54,225 bases of DNA from RUG754 sp964345365 (GTDB lineage: Bacteria; Bacillota; Clostridia; Peptostreptococcales; Anaerovoracaceae). Positions 33,668 to 42,621 of the stretch are shown here, in pieces. The notes beneath the pieces are model-generated. The model was not told the DNA's origin. It made no database searches and worked only from the letters and a program-made list of their open reading frames with translations. The first letter of the stretch is position 1; each line of letters starts with the position of its first letter. The translations under genes were made by a program, and so were the position numbers. The stretch is from NCBI GenBank assembly GCA_964345365.1, contig CAYFQR010000003.1:1-54225 (forward strand). The letters run 5' to 3'.

Positions 33668-35068
33668 CTACTCCAAATTTCTGAAATGTTCTTTTGCGGC
33701 CTTTATTACAACGGGGCTAAGCAGAAGAACGGCAATGAGGTTAGGTATCGCCATGAGCCCGTTTAACGTATCCGAAATATCCCAAACGAGAGCGAGGTCA
33801 GCTACCGCACCTGCGACAACAACCAGACAGAAAACAACCTGATAAGGAACAATGGCTTTAGTTCCTAAAATAAACTCAATACATCTTGTCCCGTAGAGAG
33901 CCCAGCCAAGAATTGTTGAAGTTGCGAACAGCAAAAGGCCTATAGCCAAAATGCTTGAACCGAGTTTATCGCCGAAAACGGAAGAAAAACCCTTGACTGC
34001 GGTAACCGCACCGGCTAAGTCCTTATTGCCGTAGCTTCCGTCGGCGGCACCGGAGCTGAGCACTACGAGAGCAGTGAGCGTGCAGACTACTATAGTATCC
34101 ATGAACACTTCAAATATGCCGTAAAGTCCCTGCTTAACAGGATTCCTTTCGGAAGTTGCCGCATGAGCGATAGGTGCAGAACCTAAACCGGCTTCATTGG
34201 AGAACACACCGCGCCCGATTCCCTTAGTAATAGCAAGCTTAACGGATATTCCTACAGCACCCCCGACAGCAGCGGCAGGATTAAAAGCTCCCTTAAAAAT
34301 TATTGAGAACACGTGAGGGATATTTGATGCATTAACAACCACCACTATTATAGAGCAGATTATATATACGGCTGCCATGAACGGCACGAGCATTTCGGTA
34401 ACCTGCCCGATTCTCTTAAGCCCTCCGAGAAGTACAAGACCGCACAAAACGGCAATTATAACACCGGTAACCAAAGAGATAATAAAAGCACTGCTCTTAG
34501 CAGCAGGATTAAAAGCCACTGCAACTGAGTTTACTGATGAAGCAATGGAATTTATCTGAGCGATATTTCCTATTCCGAAAGCAGCCATGGCTCCCAAAAC
34601 CGAGAAAATTATACCGAGCCATTTCCAATTAGCTCCAAGACCGTTTTTTATGTAATACATAGGCCCTCCGACCCAATCGCCCTTGTCATTTCTCTCTCTA
34701 TACTTTACAGCTAAAAAAACTTCGGAGAACTTGGTTATCATTCCGAATATAGCTGAAACCCACATCCAAAAGACAGCGCCGGGGCCTCCTAATACTATAG
34801 CTCCCGTTACGCCGGCAATATTACCGGTACCTACGGTAGAAGCAAGTGCGGTTGAAACCGCCTGAAAAGGAGTAATCTCGCCTTCACCTGCCTCAACTTT
34901 CTCGAAAATCTTGCCGAGAGTGTTTTTCATTGTATAAGCGAACCTCGTGAACTGAGGAAATCCCAGCCTTAAGGTGAGATATATACCTGTCCCTACCAAG
35001 AGAACCAGCATATAAGGCCCCCATACAAAAGAATTAATGGCTGAATTGAATTTTATTAGATTTTCCAT
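33668..35068 (-). CDS. Sodium:alanine/glycine symporter (AGCS family)
   Basis: 466 residues with about 11 hydrophobic helices. Family hallmarks are FQAVSTALASTVGTGNIAGVTGAI, GGPGAVFWMWVSA, GGPMYYIKNGLG and GRGVFSNEAGLGSAPIAHAAT. Imports alanine, glycine or a related amino acid with Na+. The start at 35068 has GGAGG upstream; the frame extends to 35149 but the extra residues precede the Shine-Dalgarno sequence. Single gene, convergent with trpS. Confidence 0.93.
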   Translation of the reverse strand: MENLIKFNSAINSFVWGPYMLVLLVGTGIYLTLRLGFPQFTRFAYTMKNTLGKIFEKVEAGEGEITPFQAVSTALASTVGTGNIAGVTGAIVLGGPGAVFWMWVSAIFGMITKFSEVFLAVKYRERNDKGDWVGGPMYYIKNGLGANWKWLGIIFSVLGAMAAFGIGNIAQINSIASSVNSVAVAFNPAAKSSAFIISLVTGVIIAVLCGLVLLGGLKRIGQVTEMLVPFMAAVYIICSIIVVVVNASNIPHVFSIIFKGAFNPAAAVGGAVGISVKLAITKGIGRGVFSNEAGLGSAPIAHAATSERNPVKQGLYGIFEVFMDTIVVCTLTALVVLSSGAADGSYGNKDLAGAVTAVKGFSSVFGDKLGSSILAIGLLLFATSTILGWALYGTRCIEFILGTKAIVPYQVVFCLVVVAGAVADLALVWDISDTLNGLMAIPNLIAVLLLSPVVIKAAKEHFRNLE

Positions 35069-35218
35069 AAATACCTCCAAATCTCTGAAATAAAACAATA
35101 TGAAATAATTGTATAAAAAAAGAAAGCAAATGTCAATATTTATAAGCAAGCATACATATTCAAAAAAGTTCGTCGAGTAATTACCTGCAAAATTATGAAA
35201 AATGTCTTTTCGTGCTTC

Positions 35219-35237
35219 TCTGTGACAATATCACAGA
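35219..35237. promoter_or_regulatory. Crp/Fnr-type operator
   Basis: The perfect inverted repeat TCTGTGACAATATCACAGA has TGTGA half-sites. Its centre (35228) lies about 41 bp before the start point predicted from the -10 TATAGT at 35257-35262, the classical class II activator position. The Crp-family protein encoded at 38077 has a recognition helix with REVVTR, like the RETVGR of CRP that reads TGTGA. Confidence 0.75.
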
Positions 35238-35327
35238 CAATAGAAATAAAAACCCATATAGTATAGTCAGCTAAATTAGAACTATATGAAGAAGGTTTTT
35301 TAAGTAAGCTAAATGAGGAGAGAAAAA

Positions 35328-37799
35328 ATGAAAAAGAAAGTTGTAATCATCGGTGGAGTGGCAGGCGGAGCGAGCTGTGCCGCAAGACTGAGAAGACTTG
35401 ACGAAACCGCTGAAATCATAATGCTTGAACGCGGCGGCTATGTTTCCTATGCGAACTGCGGGCTCCCGTATCACGTGAGTGATGTAATAGGCGAAAGGGA
35501 TGCGCTTCTTTTGCAGACCCCGGAGAGCTTCAAAGAAAGATTTAATATCGATGTAAGAATTTTGAACGAGGCTGTAGCTATCGACAGAGAAAACAAGACG
35601 GTCGAGATTAAAAACCTGTCAAACGGCGAAACCTACAGCGAAAACTATGACTATCTTGTCATAGCGACAGGTTCATCTCCGCTTAAACCGCCGATTGACG
35701 GGATAAAATCGCCTCTTATTCGCACCCTTTGGACTGTTCCCGATACGGATGAAATCAGAAAGATGGTCAAAAGCGGAATCAAGACGGCGGCCGTAATAGG
35801 AGGAGGCTTCATCGGGCTCGAAATGGCGGAGAATCTTCGCGAGGCGGGGCTCAATGTAACACTCGTAGAGGCTCTTGATCAGGTCATGGCACCGCTCGAC
35901 TTTGAAATGGCGTCCATCTTACATGAAAATATCAGAGATAACGGCGTGGAATTAAGACTTGCGGACGGAGTGGAATCTTTCGAAGACAAGGGAGACAGAG
36001 TACATATAAACTTAAAGAGCGGAAACAGCGTTTCGGCGGAACTCGTCATACTCTCAATAGGAGTAAGACCGAACAGCGCACTCGCCAAAGAAGCGGGGCT
36101 GAGCCTTAACGAAAGAGGCGGAATCATCGTAGATGACAACATGAGAACCGAGGACAGCTCGATATATGCGGTAGGAGATGTTATCGAAGTAACGGACATC
36201 GTTTCGGGCGACAAGACGATGGTACCTCTTGCCGGGCCTGCCAACAAACAGGGACGAATCGCAGCAGACAATATAGCCGGACTTAATGAAGTCTATATGG
36301 GAACGCAGGGCTCATCGGTTGCGAAGGTGTTCGACCTCACGGCAGCATCGACAGGTCAAAATGAAAAGATGCTGAAAAGACGAGGTCTAAAAAAAGGCAT
36401 AGACTATGAAACCGTTACAATCTCACAGAACTCGCACGCGGGATACTACCCGGGCGCACTCCCTATGGTGTTGAAGCTGATTTTCACCGTGGACGGAGAG
36501 AAAATACTCGGCGCACAGATAGTTGGAATGGACGGAGTCGATAAAAGAATAGATACCATCGGAGTGGCAATGAGACTCGGCGGCAGCATTAGAGACCTTA
36601 AGAACCTCGAACTTGCCTATGCTCCTCCTTATTCCTCCGCAAAAGACCCTGTCAACATGGCGGGCTTTACGGCAGAGAATGTCCTCAGAGGAATCGTTAA
36701 AATTGCAGATTGGGACGAGCCTGAAACCAATGAAAACGCGATAATCCTCGACGTGAGAGAAAAAGAGGAATTAGAAGCATATGAGATTGAAGGCGCACTT
36801 AATATACCACTCGGAACTCTGAGAGAAAGAGTCGGAGAACTCGATAAGGACAAAGAATATATCACACTCTGCGCGGTAGGAGTAAGAGCATATAACGCAG
36901 CGAGAATACTTAAGCAGAACGGAATTGAAAAAGTCAAAATCTATCCGGGCGGAGCCAGATTCTATCGTTCGCTTCGCGGCGAAGGCATAGATGCCGAGAT
37001 TTTCTCGGAGGTACCCGGAGAAAATCTTACGGCGGATGAAGAAGTAAATGAGAGTGAAGTTAAAAAGATAAGCATAAACTGCAGCGGACTTCAGTGTCCG
37101 GGCCCGATAATGGAAGTATATAAAAACATTAGGGACATGAAAGAGGGGGACCTCCTTGAGGTGACCTCCACAGACCCGGGCTTTGCAAAGGATATAGTTT
37201 CATGGTGCAAGAGAACCGGAAACTCCCTCGTGTCAAACGAACGTAGGGATAAAACTTTCGTGGCTTGTATCAGAAAAGGCGTCATCCCCGAAGATAAGGC
37301 ATGCAACATCGAAGAAGGATGTGAAAAGAACAACGGAAAGACCATCATAGTGTTCGACGGCGACATGGATAAAGTTCTCGCGAGCTTCGTCATAGCTAAC
37401 GGCGCGCTCGCGATGGGAAGACCTGTTACGATGTTCTTCACTTTCTGGGGACTTACGGCACTGAGAAAAGACACTAAGGTTCCGGTTAAGAAAAATGCAG
37501 TCGAGAAGATGTTCGGCACGATGCTCCCGAGAGGAAGCCGCAAGCTGAAACTCTCCAAGATGAACATGGGCGGCATGGGAACCATGATGATGAGAAAGAT
37601 AATGAACGATAAGAATATCGACTCACTCGAAGACATGATGAAAAACGCCATGGACGCCGGAGTTAAGATTATCGCATGCTCTATGAGTATGGACGTCATG
37701 GGAATCCGTAAGGAAGAACTGATAGACGGAGTAGAAATCGGCGGCGTGGGCACCTACCTCGGAGAAGCCGAAGAATCAAATGTCAACCTCTTCATATAG
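35328..37799 (+). CDS. CoA-disulfide reductase-like flavoprotein fused to rhodanese, TusA and DsrE domains
   Basis: 823 residues with four modules. Residues 1-445: FAD/NAD(P)H disulfide reductase with GGVAGGASCAARLRR and SYANCGLPYHV (single redox Cys at about 44, as in CoA-disulfide and polysulfide reductases). Residues 464-560: rhodanese with TLCAVGVRA (persulfide Cys at about 515). Residues 582-654: TusA-like with LQCPGP. Residues 670-822: DsrE/DrsE2-like. The set suggests relay and reduction of sulfane sulfur, or CoA-thiol redox control, in the cytosol. Start at 35328 follows GAGGAGAG. A Crp-type operator and Crp-family gene flank it. Confidence 0.9.
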   Translation: MKKKVVIIGGVAGGASCAARLRRLDETAEIIMLERGGYVSYANCGLPYHVSDVIGERDALLLQTPESFKERFNIDVRILNEAVAIDRENKTVEIKNLSNGETYSENYDYLVIATGSSPLKPPIDGIKSPLIRTLWTVPDTDEIRKMVKSGIKTAAVIGGGFIGLEMAENLREAGLNVTLVEALDQVMAPLDFEMASILHENIRDNGVELRLADGVESFEDKGDRVHINLKSGNSVSAELVILSIGVRPNSALAKEAGLSLNERGGIIVDDNMRTEDSSIYAVGDVIEVTDIVSGDKTMVPLAGPANKQGRIAADNIAGLNEVYMGTQGSSVAKVFDLTAASTGQNEKMLKRRGLKKGIDYETVTISQNSHAGYYPGALPMVLKLIFTVDGEKILGAQIVGMDGVDKRIDTIGVAMRLGGSIRDLKNLELAYAPPYSSAKDPVNMAGFTAENVLRGIVKIADWDEPETNENAIILDVREKEELEAYEIEGALNIPLGTLRERVGELDKDKEYITLCAVGVRAYNAARILKQNGIEKVKIYPGGARFYRSLRGEGIDAEIFSEVPGENLTADEEVNESEVKKISINCSGLQCPGPIMEVYKNIRDMKEGDLLEVTSTDPGFAKDIVSWCKRTGNSLVSNERRDKTFVACIRKGVIPEDKACNIEEGCEKNNGKTIIVFDGDMDKVLASFVIANGALAMGRPVTMFFTFWGLTALRKDTKVPVKKNAVEKMFGTMLPRGSRKLKLSKMNMGGMGTMMMRKIMNDKNIDSLEDMMKNAMDAGVKIIACSMSMDVMGIRKEELIDGVEIGGVGTYLGEAEESNVNLFI

Positions 37800-37812
37800 C
37801 TAACAGATACAG

Positions 37813-37853
37813 TAAATGCGGGCTGATTGAATTAAAAATCAGTCTGCATTTAT
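37813..37853 (+). terminator. Intrinsic terminator after the sulfur flavoprotein
   Basis: Imperfect stem AAATGCGGGCTGATT/AATCAGTCTGCATTT followed by ATTTTTT. Confidence 0.7.
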
Positions 37854-37933
37854 TTTTTGTGAGTAAAAAATCGGTAAGTCGTTCGCACAATCACAGCTCA
37901 TTCACAGCTCATTTCCCGGTAAACGCAGACGGC

Positions 37934-37962
37934 TTGTTTTTTTGCATAAATTCTGCTATAAC
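37934..37962 (+). promoter_or_regulatory. Promoter of the Crp-family gene
   Basis: TTGTTT and TATAAC separated by 17 bp. No palindromic TGTGA site is visible here, so I see no sign of autoregulation. Confidence 0.45.
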
Positions 37963-38076
37963 ATAAGCATAAGAGAAAGCAAAAAACATGAGGGAAACAT
38001 GTAGTGAGAGAAAAGTTTTATTTCTCTCGATGCCAATTATTAAAAGGGTCGAGCTGCACATGCGAGGGAGAGACGA

Positions 38077-38751
38077 ATGAAGTACGAAATTAAAGACTAT
38101 CTTATGAAATATCCGTTCTGGGACAAGCTGCCTGACAGCGAAAAAGAAGTGCTTTTGTCGGCAAGCTATGTCAAATCCTACAAAAAAGGCGAGATTATCC
38201 ACTCAAAAGACAGCGAGTGTCTCGGGCTTATCAGGGTACTTGGCGGAGAAGTCAGAACCTTTCTCATATCCGAGGAAGGCAAGGAGGTGACCCTCTATCA
38301 TCTGAAAGAGGACAGCATTGAAGTACTGTCGGCTTCCTGCGTAGTGAATCAGATAAGCTTCGAAACCGAGCTGATTGCCGAAAAAGACTGTGATATCTTA
38401 ATCGTGCCGTCGACATATCTCGCCAATGCAAAAGAAGAATACATTCACCTGCGGGGATTCCTTTATGAAACCATGACCGAAAGATTCTCGGATGTAATGC
38501 AGACAATTCAGGAAACCTTGTTCTTGAGGATAGACCAAAGAATCGCCAATTATTTGCTCGAAGAACACGAAGAAAGCGGAAAAATGGTTTTGGAGCTTAC
38601 TCAAGAGAAAATTGCAAGGAGAATCAACTCCGTGAGAGAAGTTGTGACGAGGGTTACGGGCAGGATGGTTGACGACGGCGTAATCGAGATAAAACGCGGA
38701 GCCATAAAGATTTTAGACCTAAAAAAACTGCATTCGATAAGCGGAAGGTAA
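38077..38751 (+). CDS. Crp/Fnr-family transcriptional regulator
   Basis: 224 residues: a cyclic-nucleotide-binding-type beta-roll (about 10-120, with KKGEIIHSKDSECLGLIRVLGGEV), a long dimer helix and a C-terminal winged HTH (TQEKIARRINSVREVVTRVTGRM). The effector site lacks the RxS phosphate-binding signature of true cAMP receptors, and no N-terminal Fe-S cysteine cluster is seen; a few cysteines (such as SASCVV near residue 88) might sense redox or sulfur species. Likely activator of the neighbouring sulfur flavoprotein gene. GGGAGAG precedes the ATG. Confidence 0.88.
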   Translation: MKYEIKDYLMKYPFWDKLPDSEKEVLLSASYVKSYKKGEIIHSKDSECLGLIRVLGGEVRTFLISEEGKEVTLYHLKEDSIEVLSASCVVNQISFETELIAEKDCDILIVPSTYLANAKEEYIHLRGFLYETMTERFSDVMQTIQETLFLRIDQRIANYLLEEHEESGKMVLELTQEKIARRINSVREVVTRVTGRMVDDGVIEIKRGAIKILDLKKLHSISGR

Positions 38752-38775
38752 AAACGGAAAGCAAGGGTAGTTAAA

Positions 38776-39603
38776 ATGCAAAAAGTAATTTACATGCGTG
38801 AGATATCCGACTATAGCGACTATATCGACAGAGAGGTGATAGACTACATAAACGAAGGGCAGATTGAGACCTACGAAAGTTTCGACAGCCATACGATAAT
38901 CGCCTTCGATGTATATGAGGCCGGGAAAAACGACTTTTCCTCAGCACAGATTCTCATATATATAGACCTCGAAGACATATTCTTTATATGTGAAAATGAA
39001 ATGTCATACGGCGCAGCGGAGAAATTATTTGCCGAAGCGGAGGACAACGAGACCGCACTATACCTTTTCCTTAGGGGTCTCTTCAAGGGCGGAACCGAGA
39101 AGCTGGAAGACCTCGAGTCTCAGCTTCTTTCGCTGGACGATGCACTGAGTATAAGAATCAGCGATGAAATCGCCAACGAAATAAGGACTCTCCGAAACGA
39201 AATCCACAAGGCGAACAAGTTCTACGAGCAGATGAACTTCATCCTCGAAGAAATCTGCGATAACGACAACAATCTGATATCGGAGAACAGGAAAAGACAT
39301 TTCGAAAACATGAAAAACCTGTCAATCAGGCTCCTTTCGCTATCATCGAACCTCAGGCAGTTTGTAGTTCAAATAAAAGAATCCTACCATGCCGAGCAGG
39401 AAAATGAACAGAATAAACTTATGAGAGTATTCACGATAGTAACATCCATATTCCTGCCGCTCACCCTCATAGTAGGCTGGTACGGCATGAATATCAAAAT
39501 GCCCGAATACGCTTGGGAGTACGGTTACGCTTTCGTCGTCGGAGTCTGCGCGGCGGTAACGGTAATCTGGTTCATCATCTGCAAGAAAAAGAAGTGGTTC
39601 TGA
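38776..39603 (+). CDS. CorA-family divalent cation transporter
   Basis: 275 residues. A long cytosolic alpha/beta domain with coiled helices is followed by two C-terminal transmembrane helices (about 214-234 and 245-268), the first ending in the signature YGMN. The tail is basic (KKKKW). Transports Mg2+ or another divalent cation. Starts 24 bp after the Crp-family gene, so may be cotranscribed. Confidence 0.88.
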   Translation: MQKVIYMREISDYSDYIDREVIDYINEGQIETYESFDSHTIIAFDVYEAGKNDFSSAQILIYIDLEDIFFICENEMSYGAAEKLFAEAEDNETALYLFLRGLFKGGTEKLEDLESQLLSLDDALSIRISDEIANEIRTLRNEIHKANKFYEQMNFILEEICDNDNNLISENRKRHFENMKNLSIRLLSLSSNLRQFVVQIKESYHAEQENEQNKLMRVFTIVTSIFLPLTLIVGWYGMNIKMPEYAWEYGYAFVVGVCAAVTVIWFIICKKKKWF

Positions 39604-39682
39604 TAATAGAAACGACAAGGGCAATATTGCCGATAACAGCATATAAGATATTTATAATATTGCGTTCAAGGCGGTAACGTGT

Positions 39683-40405
39683 ATGAAAAAAACGAAATTT
39701 GATTTAACTAACGTAAAAGATAAAGTCCTCTACGCTGACATGAGGGAGTCACTGAAACAAGGTAACTCTCACATCGTTTATGAGAGTGAGGATACCCTTG
39801 TTCTAAGAGAAAACGAATGGAACCTGTATTATATAGCGTCACATAATTTCGATGAACTCGATGAGATTCTCGACAAGATAATTCCGACAGGCGAAAACTA
39901 TGAAGACTATCCGATGCTCCTTCCTCGCGGAGATGAGCTGATTGAACACGTAATAAAAAAGACGGGCTACACGGGGATAGAAAATTGCTATCAACTTATG
40001 TATGACGGAAAAGAACCTATAGAAACGGAAGCGGAGCTTGAAATCAGACATCCCGACCCCGAAGACTACGAAAAGATAGCTGCCACATACCGCAATGTCG
40101 ACGAAGATGTCCTGAAAAGAAACTTCGCCGACCCTCACTTTGTCGGCGGTTACATAAACGGCGAATTAGCAGGCTATGCGGGCATGCACCAGGAAGGCTC
40201 TCTCGGCATGCTTCATATATTCGAGAAATACAGAGGGAGAGGTTACGCTCAGCAGCTTGAAGCGCACATAATAAACACGCATCTAAAAGAAGGCAGACTT
40301 CCTTACGGGCAGGTCTTCGATTGGAACACCGCATCGCTTGAACTTCAGAAAAAATTAGGACTAAAGCGTTCCGAAGAAAAAATAGCATGGCTTTGGATGG
40401 AATAG
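39683..40405 (+). CDS. GNAT family N-acetyltransferase, two-domain
   Basis: 240 residues. The N-terminal half is an atypical domain (LRENEWNLYYIA region) and the C-terminal half a GNAT fold with GYAGMHQEGSLGMLHIFEKYRGRGYAQQLEAHI as separate strands and the acetyl-CoA P-loop RGRGYA, then VFDWNTASLELQKKLGLKR. Substrate unknown. A TATAAT at about 39653 may be its promoter. Confidence 0.82.
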   Translation: MKKTKFDLTNVKDKVLYADMRESLKQGNSHIVYESEDTLVLRENEWNLYYIASHNFDELDEILDKIIPTGENYEDYPMLLPRGDELIEHVIKKTGYTGIENCYQLMYDGKEPIETEAELEIRHPDPEDYEKIAATYRNVDEDVLKRNFADPHFVGGYINGELAGYAGMHQEGSLGMLHIFEKYRGRGYAQQLEAHIINTHLKEGRLPYGQVFDWNTASLELQKKLGLKRSEEKIAWLWME

Positions 40406-40456
40406 CCCGTAATATGCAATGCAATGAGCAGAGAGATATATCAGCAATAGGAATAA

Positions 40457-40518
40457 CTTGACAAAATATTGTCAAAGGGACACTATGAAAATATAAACCG
40501 AATATTTATGTTCGGTTA
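40457..40518 (+). promoter_or_regulatory. Palindromes in the promoter region of the broken lipoprotein gene
   Basis: TTGACA-aaatat-TGTCAA at 40457-40474 and AACCGAA-tatttatg-TTCGGTT at 40497-40518. TTGTCA/TATAAA with a 17-bp spacer overlaps the first palindrome, so it may be an operator. Confidence 0.4.
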
Positions 40519-40559
40519 AAATCGCAGATGTTTTTATTTAAGAGAGGGGTGTTTTGAGA

Positions 40560-41674
40560 ATGGGGAAGATTAAAAAAGGGATTGTATCAGTATTAGCTAT
40601 CACACTTATGGCGATATCCGTGAGCTCATGCAGTAATTGAATAAAAGTGCTTGATGGGCAGATACCTATGCTGCTGATTGAATCGGGGGATAAAGCAACA
40701 GGTCAGGCGACATATTATACTTGGGATGTGAAGAAACATGAGTTCATAGAAGGAGAGCCTTTTCTTACATATGAAAAAGAAAAAATGGTGGGTTTTGGAA
40801 TCGCGTTTTCTGGGAAGGCGAAAAAACCGTATGTTGGACTGAAATGAAAAACACGGAATTCTATGCGAATGTGAAATTTTCGGATGACGTGGAAGTCATA
40901 GACGGAGGTCAGGTATTCGGTGACGAAGAAAAGTATGAATGGACTGTGGGTGCATATCTTGTCAGCTATGAACGAAATGAGTTCAGGGACCCGTTTGACG
41001 GCATTGAAGGAAAGAGATACGCGCTGCCCGGAGAACCGCCGCATGATGTCTTGGGAACCAAAACATCTCATGGAGAACCGAGATTCATATACGTAGAGGA
41101 CAATCAGGTGACGGTTGGCTATTATGCATACGAATACATTGAAAAGAAACTCTTTTTGGATTTGATTGTTGCGAGCTATCCGTTGAATGATGTGAATAAG
41201 GTCGAGTGGAAAGCAATCAGCATTCCCGAAAAATATGAAGCGGGGGCGATATTTGTTGGTTCTTCGCCAAGAAATCCTTTATGTGTTGACGGCAAGGTCT
41301 ATCTTTTAGGTGATGACTATATGATAGCCTGTGATTTCAAAAACGACCAAATCATTGAAGTTGAGGACTTTTCGAAAATCCATGAATTATGCCCCGACGG
41401 CAAGATAACTACAGAATGGGGTGTTTGCCCTACTTTAATGATGGGAGAATATGAGGGCTATATAATCATCGAAAGGGAATACTTTTACGGTAATAAAAGT
41501 AACGCATATTATGCGGCATTCAAGGACGAAAAATTGGTTTCGATTATCGAAGAAAATTATTCCACAATGTTGATGTCAATATATGATGCCGATCTCAAAA
41601 AAATAAATGAGTACACGGATTTAGCCGACATTAAATTTCCGTCTTTCCTCTTCCCGTGTCAGAAACCGGAATAA
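40560..41674 (+). pseudogene. Lipoprotein gene broken by a stop codon and a frameshift
   Basis: ATG at 40560 opens a lipoprotein signal (KKGIVSVLAITLMAISVSSC) with lipobox Cys at residue 24, but TGA follows at 40638-40640. The same frame continues (LDGQIPMLLIESGDKATGQATYY split over the stop) to a stop at 40845. The rest continues in another frame: codons just before 40844 read FWNRVFWEGEKTVCWTEMKN, then run to 41674. One base lost in the A-run near 40778-40785 would join them. The product is an unrecognised secreted protein of about 370 residues. The second frame alone (40844-41674) could still be translated but would lack a signal. Confidence 0.75.
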
Positions 41675-41720
41675 CAATCGGCTATACGTCAACGGGGTAG
41701 GTAAAACTACCTCAGCATTT

Positions 41721-41780
41721 ATTATAGAGTCTAATAATCAATCTGAACGAGTTTATAAGAGGCGCTACTCATTATAGAGT
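41721..41780. repeat. Short duplication of the niaR 3' end
   Basis: ATTATAGAGT occurs at 41721-41730 and 41771-41780, exactly 50 bp apart. The second copy encodes the last residues (LYNE) of NiaR on the minus strand; flanking bases (CTAC-TC) are partly shared. Confidence 0.5.
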
Positions 41781-42280
41781 ATGCCCTCTTTTTTTAATGC
41801 GTCAACTACTCTTAAATAAGCTTCTTTGCTCGGGCACCTTAAGGTATGAAGGTGAACACCCGAGGTAAGCTCGGACAGAGCCTTCGCCTCGGTATCTTTT
41901 ACTAAGTTCATGAACTGGTCGACGTCATACCTTGAGTTAAGCTGCAACTGTCCGGTCAGCTCACCGTAAATCGGATGCTCGACTATTACGTCGAGGACGC
42001 TGCAGCCGAAGTCCACACATATATTAAGCTCTTTCTGCATATCGCTGTCAGAATGTATGCAGGCGATTCTCATTAGTTTATCATCTGTTTCTGCAGTTGC
42101 CGCAATGTACCCGCGCGGAGTTGCAGCGATTTCCTCGCCGGAAGCTCTTAAAAGAGCTACGTCGCCGACTATGACCTGGCGGCTCACGTTATATTTAGCT
42201 GCAAGCACAGATGCGCTGAGCGGCTCGTCGATGTTTTTAAGTTCTATAAGTATTTTTTCTCTTCTTTCTGAAGCTTTCAT
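41765..42280 (-). CDS. niaR: NiaR-type niacin-responsive repressor (HTH_11 + 3H domain)
   Basis: 171 residues. Winged HTH (SASVLAAKYNVSRQVIVGDVALLRASG, as separate blocks) and a 3H ligand domain whose histidines appear in IACIHSD, VIVEHPIYGELTG and SGVHLHTL. NiaR binds nicotinic acid and metal and represses NAD synthesis or niacin-uptake genes. Divergent from a membrane protein gene. Its own promoter overlaps a TGTCAAGA element, suggesting autoregulation. Confidence 0.92.
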   Translation of the reverse strand: MKASERREKILIELKNIDEPLSASVLAAKYNVSRQVIVGDVALLRASGEEIAATPRGYIAATAETDDKLMRIACIHSDSDMQKELNICVDFGCSVLDVIVEHPIYGELTGQLQLNSRYDVDQFMNLVKDTEAKALSELTSGVHLHTLRCPSKEAYLRVVDALKKEGILYNE

Positions 42281-42440
42281 TTCGCTTACTCCTTCTCGGT
42301 ATATATTTTCGTATTATCAGTCGGTATGCTTCATCTAACTATGCAAAAAACATTGTCCGTATATCTGTTTTTATCTGCGTCCCTGATTATACGCATCATT
42401 TTTTCTATTTGTTTGTCTTTTTGCTTTTTCTGATAGCATA

Positions 42441-42469
42441 ATTCTATAATCTGTCAAGACACATGTCAA
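42441..42469 (-). promoter_or_regulatory. niaR promoter
   Basis: Minus-strand TTGACA (42464-42469), 17-bp spacer, TAGAAT (42441-42446). The -35 is one half of the TGTCAAGA element at 42452-42471. Confidence 0.7.
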
Positions 42470-42471
42470 GA
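42452..42471. promoter_or_regulatory. Candidate NiaR operator 1
   Basis: TGTCAAGACACATGTCAAGA: two direct TGTCAAGA units separated by CACA. It covers the niaR -35 region. Confidence 0.65.
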
Positions 42472-42483
42472 AAATATCAATTA

Positions 42484-42512
42484 TTGACATAAATACAGGG
42501 TGCGCATATAAT
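42484..42512 (+). promoter_or_regulatory. Consensus promoter of the PTS-EIIC-like gene
   Basis: TTGACA (42484-42489), 17-bp spacer, TATAAT (42507-42512): a perfect vegetative promoter, which implies control by repression. Confidence 0.88.
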
Positions 42513-42524
42513 AGGCTTGATAGA

Positions 42525-42544
42525 TGTCTTGACACATGTCAAGA
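42525..42544. promoter_or_regulatory. Candidate NiaR operator 2
   Basis: TGTCTTGACACATGTCAAGA contains the inverted repeat TCTTGACA-ca-TGTCAAGA. It starts about 5 bp after the expected transcription start of the membrane protein gene, a typical repressor position. It shares ACACATGTCAAGA with operator 1. Confidence 0.7.
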
Positions 42545-42621
42545 ACAAACCGCATCATAAATGTAAGAACATTCGAGAAAGGTTTCTTGGATTTTGAGGA
42601 ATTGAGTTCAGGGAGGAAAAA

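Noticed and set aside
37858..37905. TGTGA and TCACA motifs upstream of the Crp-family gene as an autoregulatory site
   Set aside because: The half-sites are not spaced or oriented as a palindrome like the one at 35219.
40638..40640. TGA as a selenocysteine codon in the lipoprotein
   Set aside because: No convincing hairpin follows directly, the position is only two residues after the lipobox Cys, and a second lesion lies downstream.
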